A DNA stretch of 9,464 nt from NCBI RefSeq assembly GCF_030816485.1, contig NZ_JAUSYC010000003.1:1-9464 (forward strand), given 5' to 3'. Origin of the DNA: Arthrobacter sp. B1I2. GTDB taxonomy: Bacteria > Actinomycetota > Actinomycetes > Actinomycetales > Micrococcaceae. Each line of letters begins with the position of its first letter. Positions within the stretch are counted from its first letter, which is position 1. This document shows, in pieces, positions 1 to 4,950 of this stretch. The notes beneath the pieces were generated by a model. It worked only from the letters and a program-made list of their open reading frames with translations. It was not told the origin of the DNA and ran no database searches. A program made the position numbers and the translations under genes.

Positions 1-1168
1 CCGCCGGTCCACCCGCTGGAACGCCCGCCGCTTCCTCGGATACGAGTCCTCGCTGCGGCGGGTCCGTTACTGCGGCCGGGATTCGGTCAGCGGTTCCGTT
101 GCCTTCAAGGCCTCCGGTACCGGGGAAAACCGGCGAGCTGGCGTCTCTCAGGTGAAGCGCTGCGGCTCGACGTGGGCCTGTCCCGTCTGCTCGCACAAGA
201 TCGCCTCCTCACGCGCTGCGGAAATCGCCGACGCCGTACAGGCTTGGCACAAGCGCGGAAACCGGATCATCTTCCTGACCCTGACCATGCGGCACAAGAA
301 ACACCACGCCCTGGATGACCTTTGGGAGAACGGTGTTTCCGCTGGCTGGAACAAAGTAACCTCCGGCCGGGCGTGGAAGGATGACCAAGCCGCCTACGGC
401 ACCACCGTCTCCCGGCTCGTCAAGACCGGCAAGCGGGCCGGGGAAACTGTCACAGAAAAAAGGATCGGCTTCGCCCGGGTCGTGGAAGTAACCCACGGCA
501 AAAATGGGTGGCACGTCCACATTCACGCGCTTCTTTTCGTTCGCGGCGACATTGTCGGTTCCGAAGCTCTCGCCCTGGGAGACCGTATTTTTGGCCGCTG
601 GCTTCCGGCGCTCACCGACGCCGGTTTCGGCTCGCCCTCGCTCCGTCACGGTGTCGATGTGCGGCTTCTTGGCCCCGGGGATCAGGACCGCATTTCCGAG
701 TACTTCGCCAAGAGTGTCTACGGCAACGCCAACGCTGCAAAGGTCGGCTGGGAAGCTGCCGGGTCCGTCAACAAAATTGCCTCCAAGAAATTCGGCAACC
801 GGACCCCCTTCCAGATTCTGTCCGATCTTGTTGAGTCCGGCGACGCTGACGACCTCGATCTGTGGTGGGCATGGGAAAAAGCCTCCCACGGCAAGCGCCA
901 ACTTACGTGGTCCCCCTGGCTGCGGGCCGAGCTGGCACTTGGGGCCGAAGAATCCGATCAGGAGCTGGCCGATAAAGAGCTGGACGGCGAGGTCGTCCTG
1001 ACCCTTCGGCAGGATCAATACGACGCGATTTTCCCCGTCGTTCCCGAGCTGCTTGACCTGATCGAAGAGGACGCCACTCTTCTCCTGGCGTGGAACTGGC
1101 TCGATCAAAAATTGGGGCAATGGAAAACCTGTACCCCTCTATACAGCGGGCCACCTCTCGCTGTATAG
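1..1168 (+). CDS. rep: Rolling-circle replication initiator protein (HUH endonuclease), 5' end outside this segment
   Basis: Nicks the plus-strand origin and primes rolling-circle replication. Numbering from the GTG at 152, residues 2-17 carry a CGS.WACPVCS Cys cluster typical of Rep_1/pIJ101-type actinobacterial initiators. Residues 41-48 (FLTLTMRH) match motif 1, residues 121-125 (HVHIH) form the metal-binding HUH motif, and residues 184-187 (YFAK) give the Tyr-x-x-Lys catalytic motif. The frame is open back to base 2, and the upstream residues (RRVRYCGR) resemble the conserved N-terminal part of these proteins, so GTG 152 is probably not the true start. If the molecule is circular the frame continues from a TTG at 9412, giving about 406 aa. 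The stop codon (1166-1168) lies inside the promoter/operator of the next gene. Phage and plasmid use of this family cannot be separated on sequence; the neighbours argue for phage. Confidence 0.93.
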   Translation, partial: RRSTRWNARRFLGYESSLRRVRYCGRDSVSGSVAFKASGTGENRRAGVSQVKRCGSTWACPVCSHKIASSRAAEIADAVQAWHKRGNRIIFLTLTMRHKKHHALDDLWENGVSAGWNKVTSGRAWKDDQAAYGTTVSRLVKTGKRAGETVTEKRIGFARVVEVTHGKNGWHVHIHALLFVRGDIVGSEALALGDRIFGRWLPALTDAGFGSPSLRHGVDVRLLGPGDQDRISEYFAKSVYGNANAAKVGWEAAGSVNKIASKKFGNRTPFQILSDLVESGDADDLDLWWAWEKASHGKRQLTWSPWLRAELALGAEESDQELADKELDGEVVLTLRQDQYDAIFPVVPELLDLIEEDATLLLAWNWLDQKLGQWKTCTPLYSGPPLAV

Positions 1169-1177
1169 TGGTATACA
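1139..1177 (+). promoter_or_regulatory. Operator/promoter overlapping the end of rep
   Basis: A perfect dyad TGTATA-GTGG-TATACA lies at 1162-1177, and the TATAGT at 1164-1169 reads as a -10 box with +1 expected near 1176-1177. An extra TATACA half-site at 1140-1145 makes a second perfect 10-bp inverted repeat (1139-1148 with 1159-1168, 10-base loop). No good -35 is visible. The same dyad recurs at 2732 and, less perfectly, at 9082. It should drive the 1207 gene and the downstream operon. Confidence 0.65.
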
Positions 1178-1206
1178 TACCAACCAGTTAGAAAAGGAGT
1201 AAGAAA

Positions 1207-1437
1207 ATGACTGCTTCACCAGTCGAAGGTTCACCGGCCTTCACCCTTCCTTCCGTCCGTCAGGAGCTGAGCGTCCTTGATGACCTCGTGACTTCGGCGG
1301 CAGTGTCCTACGCTGCCGCTTCGGTCGCTGGCCGCGAGGACGCCGCCGCTGCTGCCTTGGCCCACTACGTGGATTTCTCCACCAAGTACGACAATCTGTT
1401 CCGCTCGCTCACCCCGACGCTGCGGGCCGTGCTGTGA
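1207..1437 (+). CDS. Small hypothetical protein, 76 aa
   Basis: I do not recognise this protein. It is mostly alpha-helical in appearance, with an Ala-rich stretch at residues 31-54 and a hydrophilic, slightly acidic middle. It has no signal peptide, membrane segment or metal-binding cluster. The start is well supported: AAAAGGAG at 1192-1199 sits 7 bases before the ATG, and a promoter with the dyad operator lies just upstream. It is the first gene of the operon after rep and overlaps the next start by 4 bases. Its place next to rep suggests a role in replication or copy control, which is inference only. Confidence 0.7.
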   Translation: MTASPVEGSPAFTLPSVRQELSVLDDLVTSAAVSYAAASVAGREDAAAAALAHYVDFSTKYDNLFRSLTPTLRAVL

Positions 1438-1565
1438 ACGCCCGGCTTACGGCTCTGGGGATCTTGCTCCTGTGGGCCATGATCGTGGGCACCTTCGTAA
1501 TCCTCGGGGCCAGCTTCATGCACTTTGTGGGTCAGGCAGTGTCCTTTATCGGGGGTGCGTTGTGA
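1434..1565 (+). CDS. Tiny single-pass membrane protein, 43 aa
   Basis: Begins at a GTG that overlaps the previous stop (GTGA), so translation is probably coupled. After a short N terminus (MNARLTA) comes one hydrophobic segment at about residues 8-28 (LGILLLWAMIVG, then FVILG), followed by a short, less hydrophobic tail. It ends in another GTGA overlap with the next gene. Size and topology resemble filamentous phage minor coat proteins pVII/pIX, but the position within the replication operon is unusual, so a holin-like or accessory role is also possible. The call rests on the coding overlaps and the hydrophobic profile; no homology is recognised. Confidence 0.6.
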   Translation: MNARLTALGILLLWAMIVGTFVILGASFMHFVGQAVSFIGGAL

Positions 1566-1663
1566 GTCCCGATCCCTTCCTGGCGGCGCTCTGGGTCGTA
1601 GCGTTTGCCATCGCCGGTTCGAAACTGTGGGACTCGATCAAGGAATGGAGGGCTTCAAAGTGA
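1562..1663 (+). CDS. Tiny membrane protein, 33 aa
   Basis: Starts at GTG 1562 overlapping the previous TGA and ends in a TGA that overlaps the methyltransferase GTG. An upstream in-frame ATG (1472) would place it over the whole 1434 gene, so the GTG is preferred. It has a short N terminus (MSPDPF), a hydrophobic stretch at about residues 6-20 (LAALWVVAFAIAG), then a charged tail (SIKEWRASK), which predicts N-out, C-in topology. At 33 aa it matches the size of M13 pVII, though this is not evidence of homology. It could form a pair with the 43-aa protein before it. Confidence 0.6.
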   Translation: MSPDPFLAALWVVAFAIAGSKLWDSIKEWRASK

Positions 1664-2262
1664 AGATTCTCGTTGCTTGTGAGTACTCCGGCCGGGTCCG
1701 GGATGCTTTTATCGCCCTGGGCCATGATGCGATTTCCTGCGATCTGCTCCCGACCGACAGCCCCGGCCCCCATTATCAGGGTGATGTTCGGGATCTTCTT
1801 TACACTCCGGGCTGGGATTTGATGGTCGCCCACCCGCCTTGCACCGATCTGGCTACTTCGGGCAATGCTCATATGAAAAAGAAGATCGCTGATGGGCGGG
1901 TCGATGCTTCCCTGGCGTTCGTCCGGCTTCTGCTCAACGCTCCGATTCCCCGGATCGCCGTAGAGAACCCCCGGTCGATCATCAGCTCACGGATTCGGCC
2001 GGCCGATCAGCTTATCCACCCGTGGCAGTTCGGTCACGGCGAACAAAAAGCGACGTGCCTTTGGCTGAAAAACCTTCCCCAGCTCGTCCCTACCGACGTT
2101 GTTGAGGGCAGGGAACAACGGCTCTACAACCTTTCGCCCTCCGAAACCCGGTGGAAAGAACGGTCAGAGACCTTTCCCGGAATCGCTGCAGCGATGGCAG
2201 CGCAGTGGTCCCGCCCTGGGGCCGTCCAGACCGATATTTTCGATGTCCTCGGCGTTGCCTGA
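1660..2262 (+). CDS. Minimal DNA cytosine methyltransferase-like protein, 200 aa
   Basis: Resembles the short phage-type cytosine-C5 methyltransferases that act on DNA using S-adenosylmethionine. The N terminus (MKILVACEYSGRVRDAF) matches the cofactor-binding region. Residues 59-61 (PPC) carry the expected catalytic cysteine, residues 102-104 (ENP) form the second catalytic motif, residues 122-137 resemble the conserved QFGH...K.TCLWLK block, and residues 165-183 (WKERSETFPGIAAAMAAQW) close the fold. At 200 aa it is much shorter than restriction-linked enzymes and shows no separate target-recognition domain; no restriction partner is nearby. The GTG start overlaps the preceding stop, and this start keeps the protein beginning at the conserved block. 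Likely role: modifying phage or host DNA to avoid restriction. The target site is unknown. Confidence 0.85.
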   Translation: MKILVACEYSGRVRDAFIALGHDAISCDLLPTDSPGPHYQGDVRDLLYTPGWDLMVAHPPCTDLATSGNAHMKKKIADGRVDASLAFVRLLLNAPIPRIAVENPRSIISSRIRPADQLIHPWQFGHGEQKATCLWLKNLPQLVPTDVVEGREQRLYNLSPSETRWKERSETFPGIAAAMAAQWSRPGAVQTDIFDVLGVA

Positions 2263-2443
2263 TGCGCGGTTTTCGTGGCCCTTCGGTCAAGCCAACTGGC
2301 ACCGGCTGGCTGCACTTCAAGCCGCAAAACCTACTCCTGCGGGTAGTGAAGATATCCCCGATGGGGAACCTCCACTATCCCCCGAAGAAGAAGAATATTT
2401 TTCGGCTCAGACCTCGGGTCCGGCTCAGCTAGAACTCTTCTGA
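2243..2443 (+). CDS. Small acidic protein with C-terminal QLELF motif, 66 aa
   Basis: An unrecognised ORF overlapping the last 20 bases of the methyltransferase. It has an aromatic N-terminal part (FSWPFGQANWHRLAALQ), then a Pro/Glu-rich acidic stretch (SPEEEEYF), and ends in QLELF, which fits the consensus for binding the bacterial DNA polymerase sliding clamp. No clear ribosome binding site is seen, and third-position GC is lower than in its neighbours. A competing ORF at 2262-2432 (56 aa, very basic) starts in a TGATG overlap and has better third-position GC, so which of the two is translated is uncertain. The acidic one is preferred because its composition looks more protein-like and it reaches closer to the terminator. 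Confidence 0.45.
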   Translation: MSSALPDARFSWPFGQANWHRLAALQAAKPTPAGSEDIPDGEPPLSPEEEEYFSAQTSGPAQLELF

Positions 2444-2554
2444 GCTTCGGGGCTTCCGGCGCCGCTTAGACGCTGGTAAGCACTCTGTTTTGTCTTCTCC
2501 GCTCCTGAAAAAAATACCTAGATTCCCCTTTTAGCTCTTCATCGAACCAAGGAA

Positions 2555-2587
2555 AAAGCCAGTCTCGCCCCGTGTGAGGCTGGCTTT
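2555..2587 (+). terminator. Terminator hairpin after the replication operon
   Basis: A 12-bp stem (2555-2566 with 2576-2587, one G-U pair) with a 9-base loop, preceded by an A-run and ending in CTTTCC. It lies about 110 bases after the last ORF of the operon. The 3' T-tract is short, as is common in actinobacteria. The stretch between 2444 and 2554 holds no supported gene. Confidence 0.65.
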
Positions 2588-2693
2588 CCTGCTGTGCCGG
2601 GACGCCACGCCGCTGCCCCCGGAAATGCCGGGAGGCTCTGCCCTGGTCCCGGTGAAAGGACCCCCGGCCGGAGCGCCTACCACCCCCGCCAAC
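2588..2693 (+). other. Noncoding segment with nested inverted repeats
   Basis: CCGGGAC at 2597-2603 pairs with GTCCCGG at 2646-2652. Inside lies a tighter hairpin at 2615-2636 (CCCGG, 5-base loop, CCGGG, with three more pairs across one bulged A). No gene is supported. The folded segment could be a single-strand origin, a packaging hairpin or a transcription attenuator; nothing in the sequence decides between them. Confidence 0.4.
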
Positions 2694-2708
2694 CAACCGC
2701 GCTAGCGC
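2694..2708 (+). repeat. 15-bp direct repeat, left copy
   Basis: CAACCGCGCTAGCGC, containing the palindrome GCGCTAGCGC. An identical copy lies at 3359-3373, so the two copies enclose the leaderless gene at 2747-3370 together with its promoter. Confidence 0.6.
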
Positions 2709-2710
2709 TC

Positions 2711-2747
2711 TTGTTAACCACCCCCAGCGGTTGTATAGTGGTATACA
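2711..2747 (+). promoter_or_regulatory. Promoter with dyad operator, leaderless transcript
   Basis: TTGTTA (2711-2716) and TATAGT (2734-2739) are separated by 17 bases, a good housekeeping-type promoter. Seven bases after the -10 box comes the A of ATG (2747), exactly where transcription should start, so the mRNA should lack a leader. The dyad TGTATA-GTGG-TATACA at 2732-2747 overlaps the -10 box and the start, so a bound protein would block the polymerase. Confidence 0.75.
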
Positions 2748-3370
2748 TGACAACCACTCGTGAACCTTCGCCCTGGACCCGCCTTTTCATCTTCGACGGC
2801 GAGCCTGTCCGGCTCCCGATGATCCCCACCCCGCTCGACCCGTTCAGCCACGCCGCTATCGAACTCTGCCGGGACTACACCGACACTTACGCCCGCGTCA
2901 TCGCCAATCGCGTCCTGGAGGGCGGAGAGGTGCCGGAAACCCTGCTCGATAAGTACCGCTGGCTCCGACAGTTCGCCGACGACTGGAATGCTGCCTATGA
3001 CGCGGGCTTTTCCAGCCTCCGCGAGACCCGCGAGCTGGCAGCCGCTCCCGAGCCGGACACGGGCGACCCGTGGGCCGTGGTGCAGACTCCGGCCGGACCC
3101 GTGGAACTTGGCCCGGAAGATTGGGGTCAATCGGACGATCCGCAGAACATTGATTGCGGCCGCTGCGGCGGCTCCACCCGCTCCGCTGAACTGCTGTTCC
3201 ACCTTTCCTACGGCTGCACCGCTCAGGACGCTTGGATCGAGGCCGCTATCAACGACAGGAAGGCCCGCCCTGACCGGTTCCGACAGGCCAAGAAAGACCT
3301 CGGCGTCACCACCCTTGCAGAGGCCCGCCGCGCCCTGGCTGACCGCGCAGCGGCCCAGCAACCGCGCTAG
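2747..3370 (+). CDS. Hypothetical protein with Cys cluster, 207 aa
   Basis: No family is recognised. The protein is soluble, with no signal peptide or membrane segment. The N-terminal half (about 30-95) looks helical and acidic, residues 100-135 form an acidic Pro-rich stretch, and residues 137-157 hold CGRC, His152 and Cys157, which could bind a metal. The C terminus is basic and helical (about 160-204). ATG 2747 is chosen because it falls at the predicted +1 of a strong promoter; an in-frame extension to 2594 would run back through the promoter, the repeat and the hairpins. The gene stands alone between a terminator and a hairpin and is bracketed by 15-bp direct repeats, so it looks like an accessory (moron-type) gene. 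It shares its operator with the 1207 and 9097 genes. Confidence 0.8.
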   Translation: MTTTREPSPWTRLFIFDGEPVRLPMIPTPLDPFSHAAIELCRDYTDTYARVIANRVLEGGEVPETLLDKYRWLRQFADDWNAAYDAGFSSLRETRELAAAPEPDTGDPWAVVQTPAGPVELGPEDWGQSDDPQNIDCGRCGGSTRSAELLFHLSYGCTAQDAWIEAAINDRKARPDRFRQAKKDLGVTTLAEARRALADRAAAQQPR

Positions 3371-3373
3371 CGC
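3359..3373 (+). repeat. 15-bp direct repeat, right copy
   Basis: Identical to 2694-2708. It includes the stop codon of the 2747 gene (TAG 3368-3370). The spacing between copies is 665 bp. Confidence 0.6.
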
Positions 3374-3426
3374 CCCCGGGCGGCAGCTCACCGCCCCCGG
3401 CTGTGGTAATCCCCGCCAGAACCCCA

Positions 3427-3472
3427 CACGGAAGCCCCCATGTGCCTTACAAGCCCACTGGGGGCTTCCGTG
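3427..3472 (+). terminator. Strong 14-bp hairpin after the 2747 gene
   Basis: CACGGAAGCCCCCA (3427-3440) pairs perfectly with 3459-3472 across an 18-base loop. There is no T-tract. It stands 57 bases after the stop codon, so terminator is the simplest reading, but it is also the first of a series of hairpins in the longest noncoding region and could belong to an origin. Confidence 0.6.
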
Positions 3473-3598
3473 CGTCTAGGCACTCGCCCTGGCCCGCCCG
3501 GTAGGTGTGTGTCGTCCCTGCTGAAAAGAACTCGTTTCATCGCCCCTGGCGGGTCCGCCAGCTCACTGCTTCAGCCCATGGGGAAATTCCCGGAAACA

Positions 3599-3617
3599 CG
3601 GGGGCCGGAGGCCCCCG
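3599..3617 (+). other. Compact GC hairpin, candidate packaging or origin structure
   Basis: CGGGGGCC, loop GGA, GGCCCCCG: a perfect 8-bp stem with a 3-base loop. It is not followed by a T-tract and is distant from any gene end, so termination is less likely than a structural role on single-stranded DNA. Confidence 0.45.
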
Positions 3618-3719
3618 CTAGGTAACTTACGAATAGCTTTTCCACTCGGCTCCGGCAGGGCGGGTCTGTGACTCGTGGCAACCGCTGTTACGGATGGGAA
3701 CCTTGGGAAAAACTGCGCA

Positions 3720-3730
3720 AATCTTGATTA
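3720..3730 (+). promoter_or_regulatory. Candidate double-strand origin nick site
   Basis: AATCTTGATTA resembles the ATCTTGATAA core recalled from pC194/pUB110-type origins, where the initiator cuts after CTTG. It lies just after hairpins in the main noncoding region, and rep here is of a related HUH type. The same bases could instead be a -35 box (TTGATT at 3724), so the call is tentative. Confidence 0.35.
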
Positions 3731-3779
3731 AGTCACACTATCGATTCATTAAAGCCACCGGTTATGCTTTTCTTGTTAG

Positions 3780-3800
3780 CACTAGACAACCAACCTAGTG
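3780..3800 (+). promoter_or_regulatory. Small dyad upstream of the structural operon
   Basis: CACTAG and CTAGTG are separated by 9 bases, 33 bases before the 3833 start. It is unrelated to the TGTATA operator. It could be a regulator site for the structural operon or an mRNA leader hairpin. Confidence 0.35.
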
Positions 3801-3832
3801 ATTCTGCTTCACCAGATAACAAAGGGGCCATG

Positions 3833-4165
3833 ATGGCAAATAATTTGCTCGCCCGCGTCAGCGGTAGCGTCATTTCCACTCCTCCCGCTAGGACCGGATT
3901 CTTCAAATCCGGCCACCCTCGCGCCGGTGAAGAGTGGGTGATCGAAACCGTTAACGTCCTTGTGGGGGATCAGGACGTTACCGCTGTACAGCTTCCGCGC
4001 CGCGATGTACGCGGCCAGTTTGAGGGGCTCGGGGAAGTGCGTCTAGCCAAGGGCGCCCCCGTTGACTTCCTCGTCGAAATCTCTGTTTTCCGTGGCGATC
4101 CGCAGGCCCGCGTCGTTGCCCAGTACCCGGCCGACGCCGCCCTGGATGAAGCTTCCGCAGCTTAA
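3833..4165 (+). CDS. Candidate single-stranded DNA-binding protein (pV-like by position), 110 aa
   Basis: An unrecognised soluble protein with alternating hydrophobic and polar residues suggesting beta strands (about 34-55 and 76-98) and several Arg residues (RRDVRGQF, residues 57-63), followed by an Ala-rich acidic tail. An OB-like, ssDNA-coating protein would fit this profile, but no diagnostic motif is visible. Its place as first gene of the structural block, before tiny membrane proteins and the coat gene, matches gene V of M13. AAAGGGG at 3821-3827 is 5 bases from ATG 3833, preferred over ATG 3830 (in frame, only 2 bases away) and over an upstream ATG at 3764. A GC hairpin follows directly after the stop codon. 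Confidence 0.7.
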   Translation: MANNLLARVSGSVISTPPARTGFFKSGHPRAGEEWVIETVNVLVGDQDVTAVQLPRRDVRGQFEGLGEVRLAKGAPVDFLVEISVFRGDPQARVVAQYPADAALDEASAA

Positions 4166-4172
4166 ATAAAGC

Positions 4173-4195
4173 GGCCCCGGTTACCAGCCGGGGCC
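4173..4195 (+). terminator. Hairpin after the 3833 gene (terminator or attenuator)
   Basis: GGCCCCGG (4173-4180) pairs with CCGGGGCC (4188-4195) across a 7-base loop, 7 bases after the stop codon and without a T-tract. It may partly end transcription, making the first gene more abundant than the distal ones, or protect the 3' end of a processed mRNA. Confidence 0.55.
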
Positions 4196-4240
4196 TGACC
4201 AAATCAGTGCTTCACCACTGAAAGGGCTGGACTTCATAGT

Positions 4241-4369
4241 ATGTCTACTCACACCCAAAACACAGCGTCCGACACAAGATTCACTTTCCATTTGGGAATA
4301 CTTCTCGGGATCCACTACATCGCCGCTCTTTCCATCGTCCTGGCTCTCCTTCTCGGCGGGGGGCGGTGA
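4241..4369 (+). CDS. Tiny membrane protein, 42 aa
   Basis: A polar 17-residue N terminus (STHTQNTASDTRFTF) precedes one hydrophobic segment at about 18-38 (LGILLGIHYIAALSIVLALLL) and a short GGGR end. This is the layout of small filamentous phage coat proteins with an exposed N terminus. The start is uncertain: AAAGGG at 4221-4226 is 14 bases from the ATG, further than usual. The stop overlaps the next ATG by one base. It is the first of a run of small membrane genes leading to the coat gene and probably encodes a minor virion or assembly protein. Confidence 0.6.
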   Translation: MSTHTQNTASDTRFTFHLGILLGIHYIAALSIVLALLLGGGR

Positions 4370-4683
4370 TGAATGTCTGGATCGCTCTCCTTCTCGGTTT
4401 CGCCCTCGTTGGATACGTGGCTTGGGCATGGGCGGCACTCGATGGCCTCCTTGGCCACCGTCGTAACTCCGGCCCCGTCGCCTTCGCCCTCGCCCACAGC
4501 GACGGCGGAACCGTCCCCCAGCTCGACCCCCGCCCCGACAGTCACCGTGACCCAGACGGTCACCGCCCAGCCCACCGGGCCGCAGACCGTGACCCTCGAC
4601 GGGGACCAGTTCGGAGGGCTTACAACGGGCCTAGTGCTTCTGCTCTGCCTCGTGGCCGCGCTTCTTATGTCCCAGATGCGTAG
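4369..4683 (+). CDS. Membrane protein with N-terminal segment; C-terminal part overlaps another gene
   Basis: The ATG overlaps the preceding TGA. Residues 3-24 are strongly hydrophobic (VWIALLLGFALVGYVAWAWA), followed by LDGLLGHRR. From about residue 33 the product turns into an Arg/Asp/His/Pro-rich sequence of 70 residues that looks like a shifted reading of the gene at 4442. Either it is a 104-aa protein with an out-of-frame overlap of about 240 bases, or the hydrophobic start is joined to the 4442 frame by a +1 shift or a sequence error, giving signal segment, Pro/Thr linker and C-terminal anchor. The N-terminal part is well supported; the rest is doubtful. Confidence 0.5.
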   Translation: MNVWIALLLGFALVGYVAWAWAALDGLLGHRRNSGPVAFALAHSDGGTVPQLDPRPDSHRDPDGHRPAHRAADRDPRRGPVRRAYNGPSASALPRGRASYVPDA

Positions 4684-4690
4684 ACCATGA
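4442..4690 (+). CDS. Pro/Ser/Thr-rich protein with C-terminal membrane anchor, 82 aa
   Basis: Residues 9-50 are low-complexity Pro/Ser/Thr/Val (PAPSPSPSPTA, TVTVTQTVTA), typical of an exposed extracytoplasmic stalk. They are followed by a single hydrophobic segment at about 61-76 (TGLVLLLCLVAALLM) and a basic end (RRP), which predicts N-out, C-in topology. There is no signal peptide and no ribosome binding site before ATG 4442; another in-frame ATG lies at 4373 but gives an unconvincing N terminus. The hydrophobic start in the other frame (4369) would supply the missing export signal, raising the possibility of one frameshifted protein. The stop overlaps the next gene as ATGA. Confidence 0.6.
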   Translation: MASLATVVTPAPSPSPSPTATAEPSPSSTPAPTVTVTQTVTAQPTGPQTVTLDGDQFGGLTTGLVLLLCLVAALLMSQMRRP

Positions 4691-4803
4691 CGGCGGAAGG
4701 ATTACTAGTCCCGGTCGTCTCGGCCATCGCCGGTTTCATCGGCTTCATGGCTGTTCCACTCCTCGGATTCGCGCTCCTCCGGATGATCGGCGGCTCTCGA
4801 TGA
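4687..4803 (+). CDS. Tiny membrane protein, 38 aa (pVII/pIX-like size)
   Basis: ATG 4687 overlaps the previous TGA, and the gene ends in an ATGA overlap with the next. After MTAEG comes an almost continuous hydrophobic run (LLVPVVSAIAGFIGFMAVPL, continuing to ALL), ending in RMIGGSR. The acidic N terminus, one membrane helix and basic C terminus match minor coat proteins capping a filamentous virion. In M13 the two tiny genes VII and IX stand just before VIII, as this pair does here. Homology at this length cannot be judged by eye. Confidence 0.65.
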   Translation: MTAEGLLVPVVSAIAGFIGFMAVPLLGFALLRMIGGSR

Positions 4804-4907
4804 CGTGGGCCACTCCGGCCGAACTCGGCACCGCATACGGTATGGCCATCGGCTTTGGGCTCGCCCTGGGGGCGCTCGTGGCCATCTTCAACTCTTGGCG
4901 GGCATAA
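4800..4907 (+). CDS. Tiny membrane protein, 35 aa (pVII/pIX-like size)
   Basis: Coupled to the preceding gene by an ATGA overlap. A short N terminus (MTWATPAELGTAY) leads to a Gly/Ala-rich hydrophobic helix at about 14-31 (GMAIGFGLALGALVAIF) and a short NSWRA tail. The layout and small-residue packing resemble filamentous phage minor coat proteins and, in reduced form, the major coat gene 44 bases downstream. Probable partner of the 4687 product at one virion end. Confidence 0.65.
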   Translation: MTWATPAELGTAYGMAIGFGLALGALVAIFNSWRA

Positions 4908-4936
4908 GCCCCTCAAGTCCCTTCGACTTCCCTGAG

Positions 4937-4942
4937 AGGAGG
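4937..4942 (+). promoter_or_regulatory. Strong ribosome binding site of the coat gene
   Basis: AGGAGG, 8 bases before ATG 4951, within a longer GAGAGGAGGAA purine run. It is one of the two best Shine-Dalgarno sequences in the window, as expected for the most abundant virion protein. Confidence 0.8.
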
Positions 4943-4950
4943 AACCGAAA

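Larger units (their letters stand above)
3473..3832 (+). other. Main noncoding region, candidate origin and packaging region
   Basis: About 360 bases without a supported gene. It holds a near-palindrome at 3546-3561 (CTGGCGG, GT, CCGCCAG), a tight GC hairpin at 3599-3617, a pC194-like nick sequence at 3720-3730 and a small dyad at 3780-3800. In filamentous phages the intergenic region carries both strand origins and the packaging hairpin; that role here is inferred from position and structure. Confidence 0.5.

Noticed and set aside
209..1120. 303-codon minus-strand frame opposite rep
   Set aside because: The + strand carries all HUH motifs; the antisense product is low-complexity Gly/Val/Pro sequence.
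1472..1561. ATG 1472 as start of the 33-aa membrane protein
   Set aside because: It would overlap the whole 1434 gene in another frame; the GTGA-coupled start at 1562 fits the pattern of neighbouring genes.
2262..2432. Basic 56-aa ORF starting in a TGATG overlap with the methyltransferase
   Set aside because: Competes with the acidic ORF at 2243-2443. It has better third-position GC and a neat overlap, but an unlikely composition (Lys/Arg/Pro-rich, no domain). Left as a real alternative rather than listed as a second gene.
2594..2746. N-terminal extension of the 2747 gene
   Set aside because: It would translate through hairpins, the direct repeat and the promoter; ATG 2747 coincides with the predicted transcription start.
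3440..3625. 61-codon + strand ORF in the main noncoding region
   Set aside because: It starts inside the 3427-3472 hairpin and spans the 3546 and 3599 inverted repeats; no ribosome binding site and an unconvincing composition.
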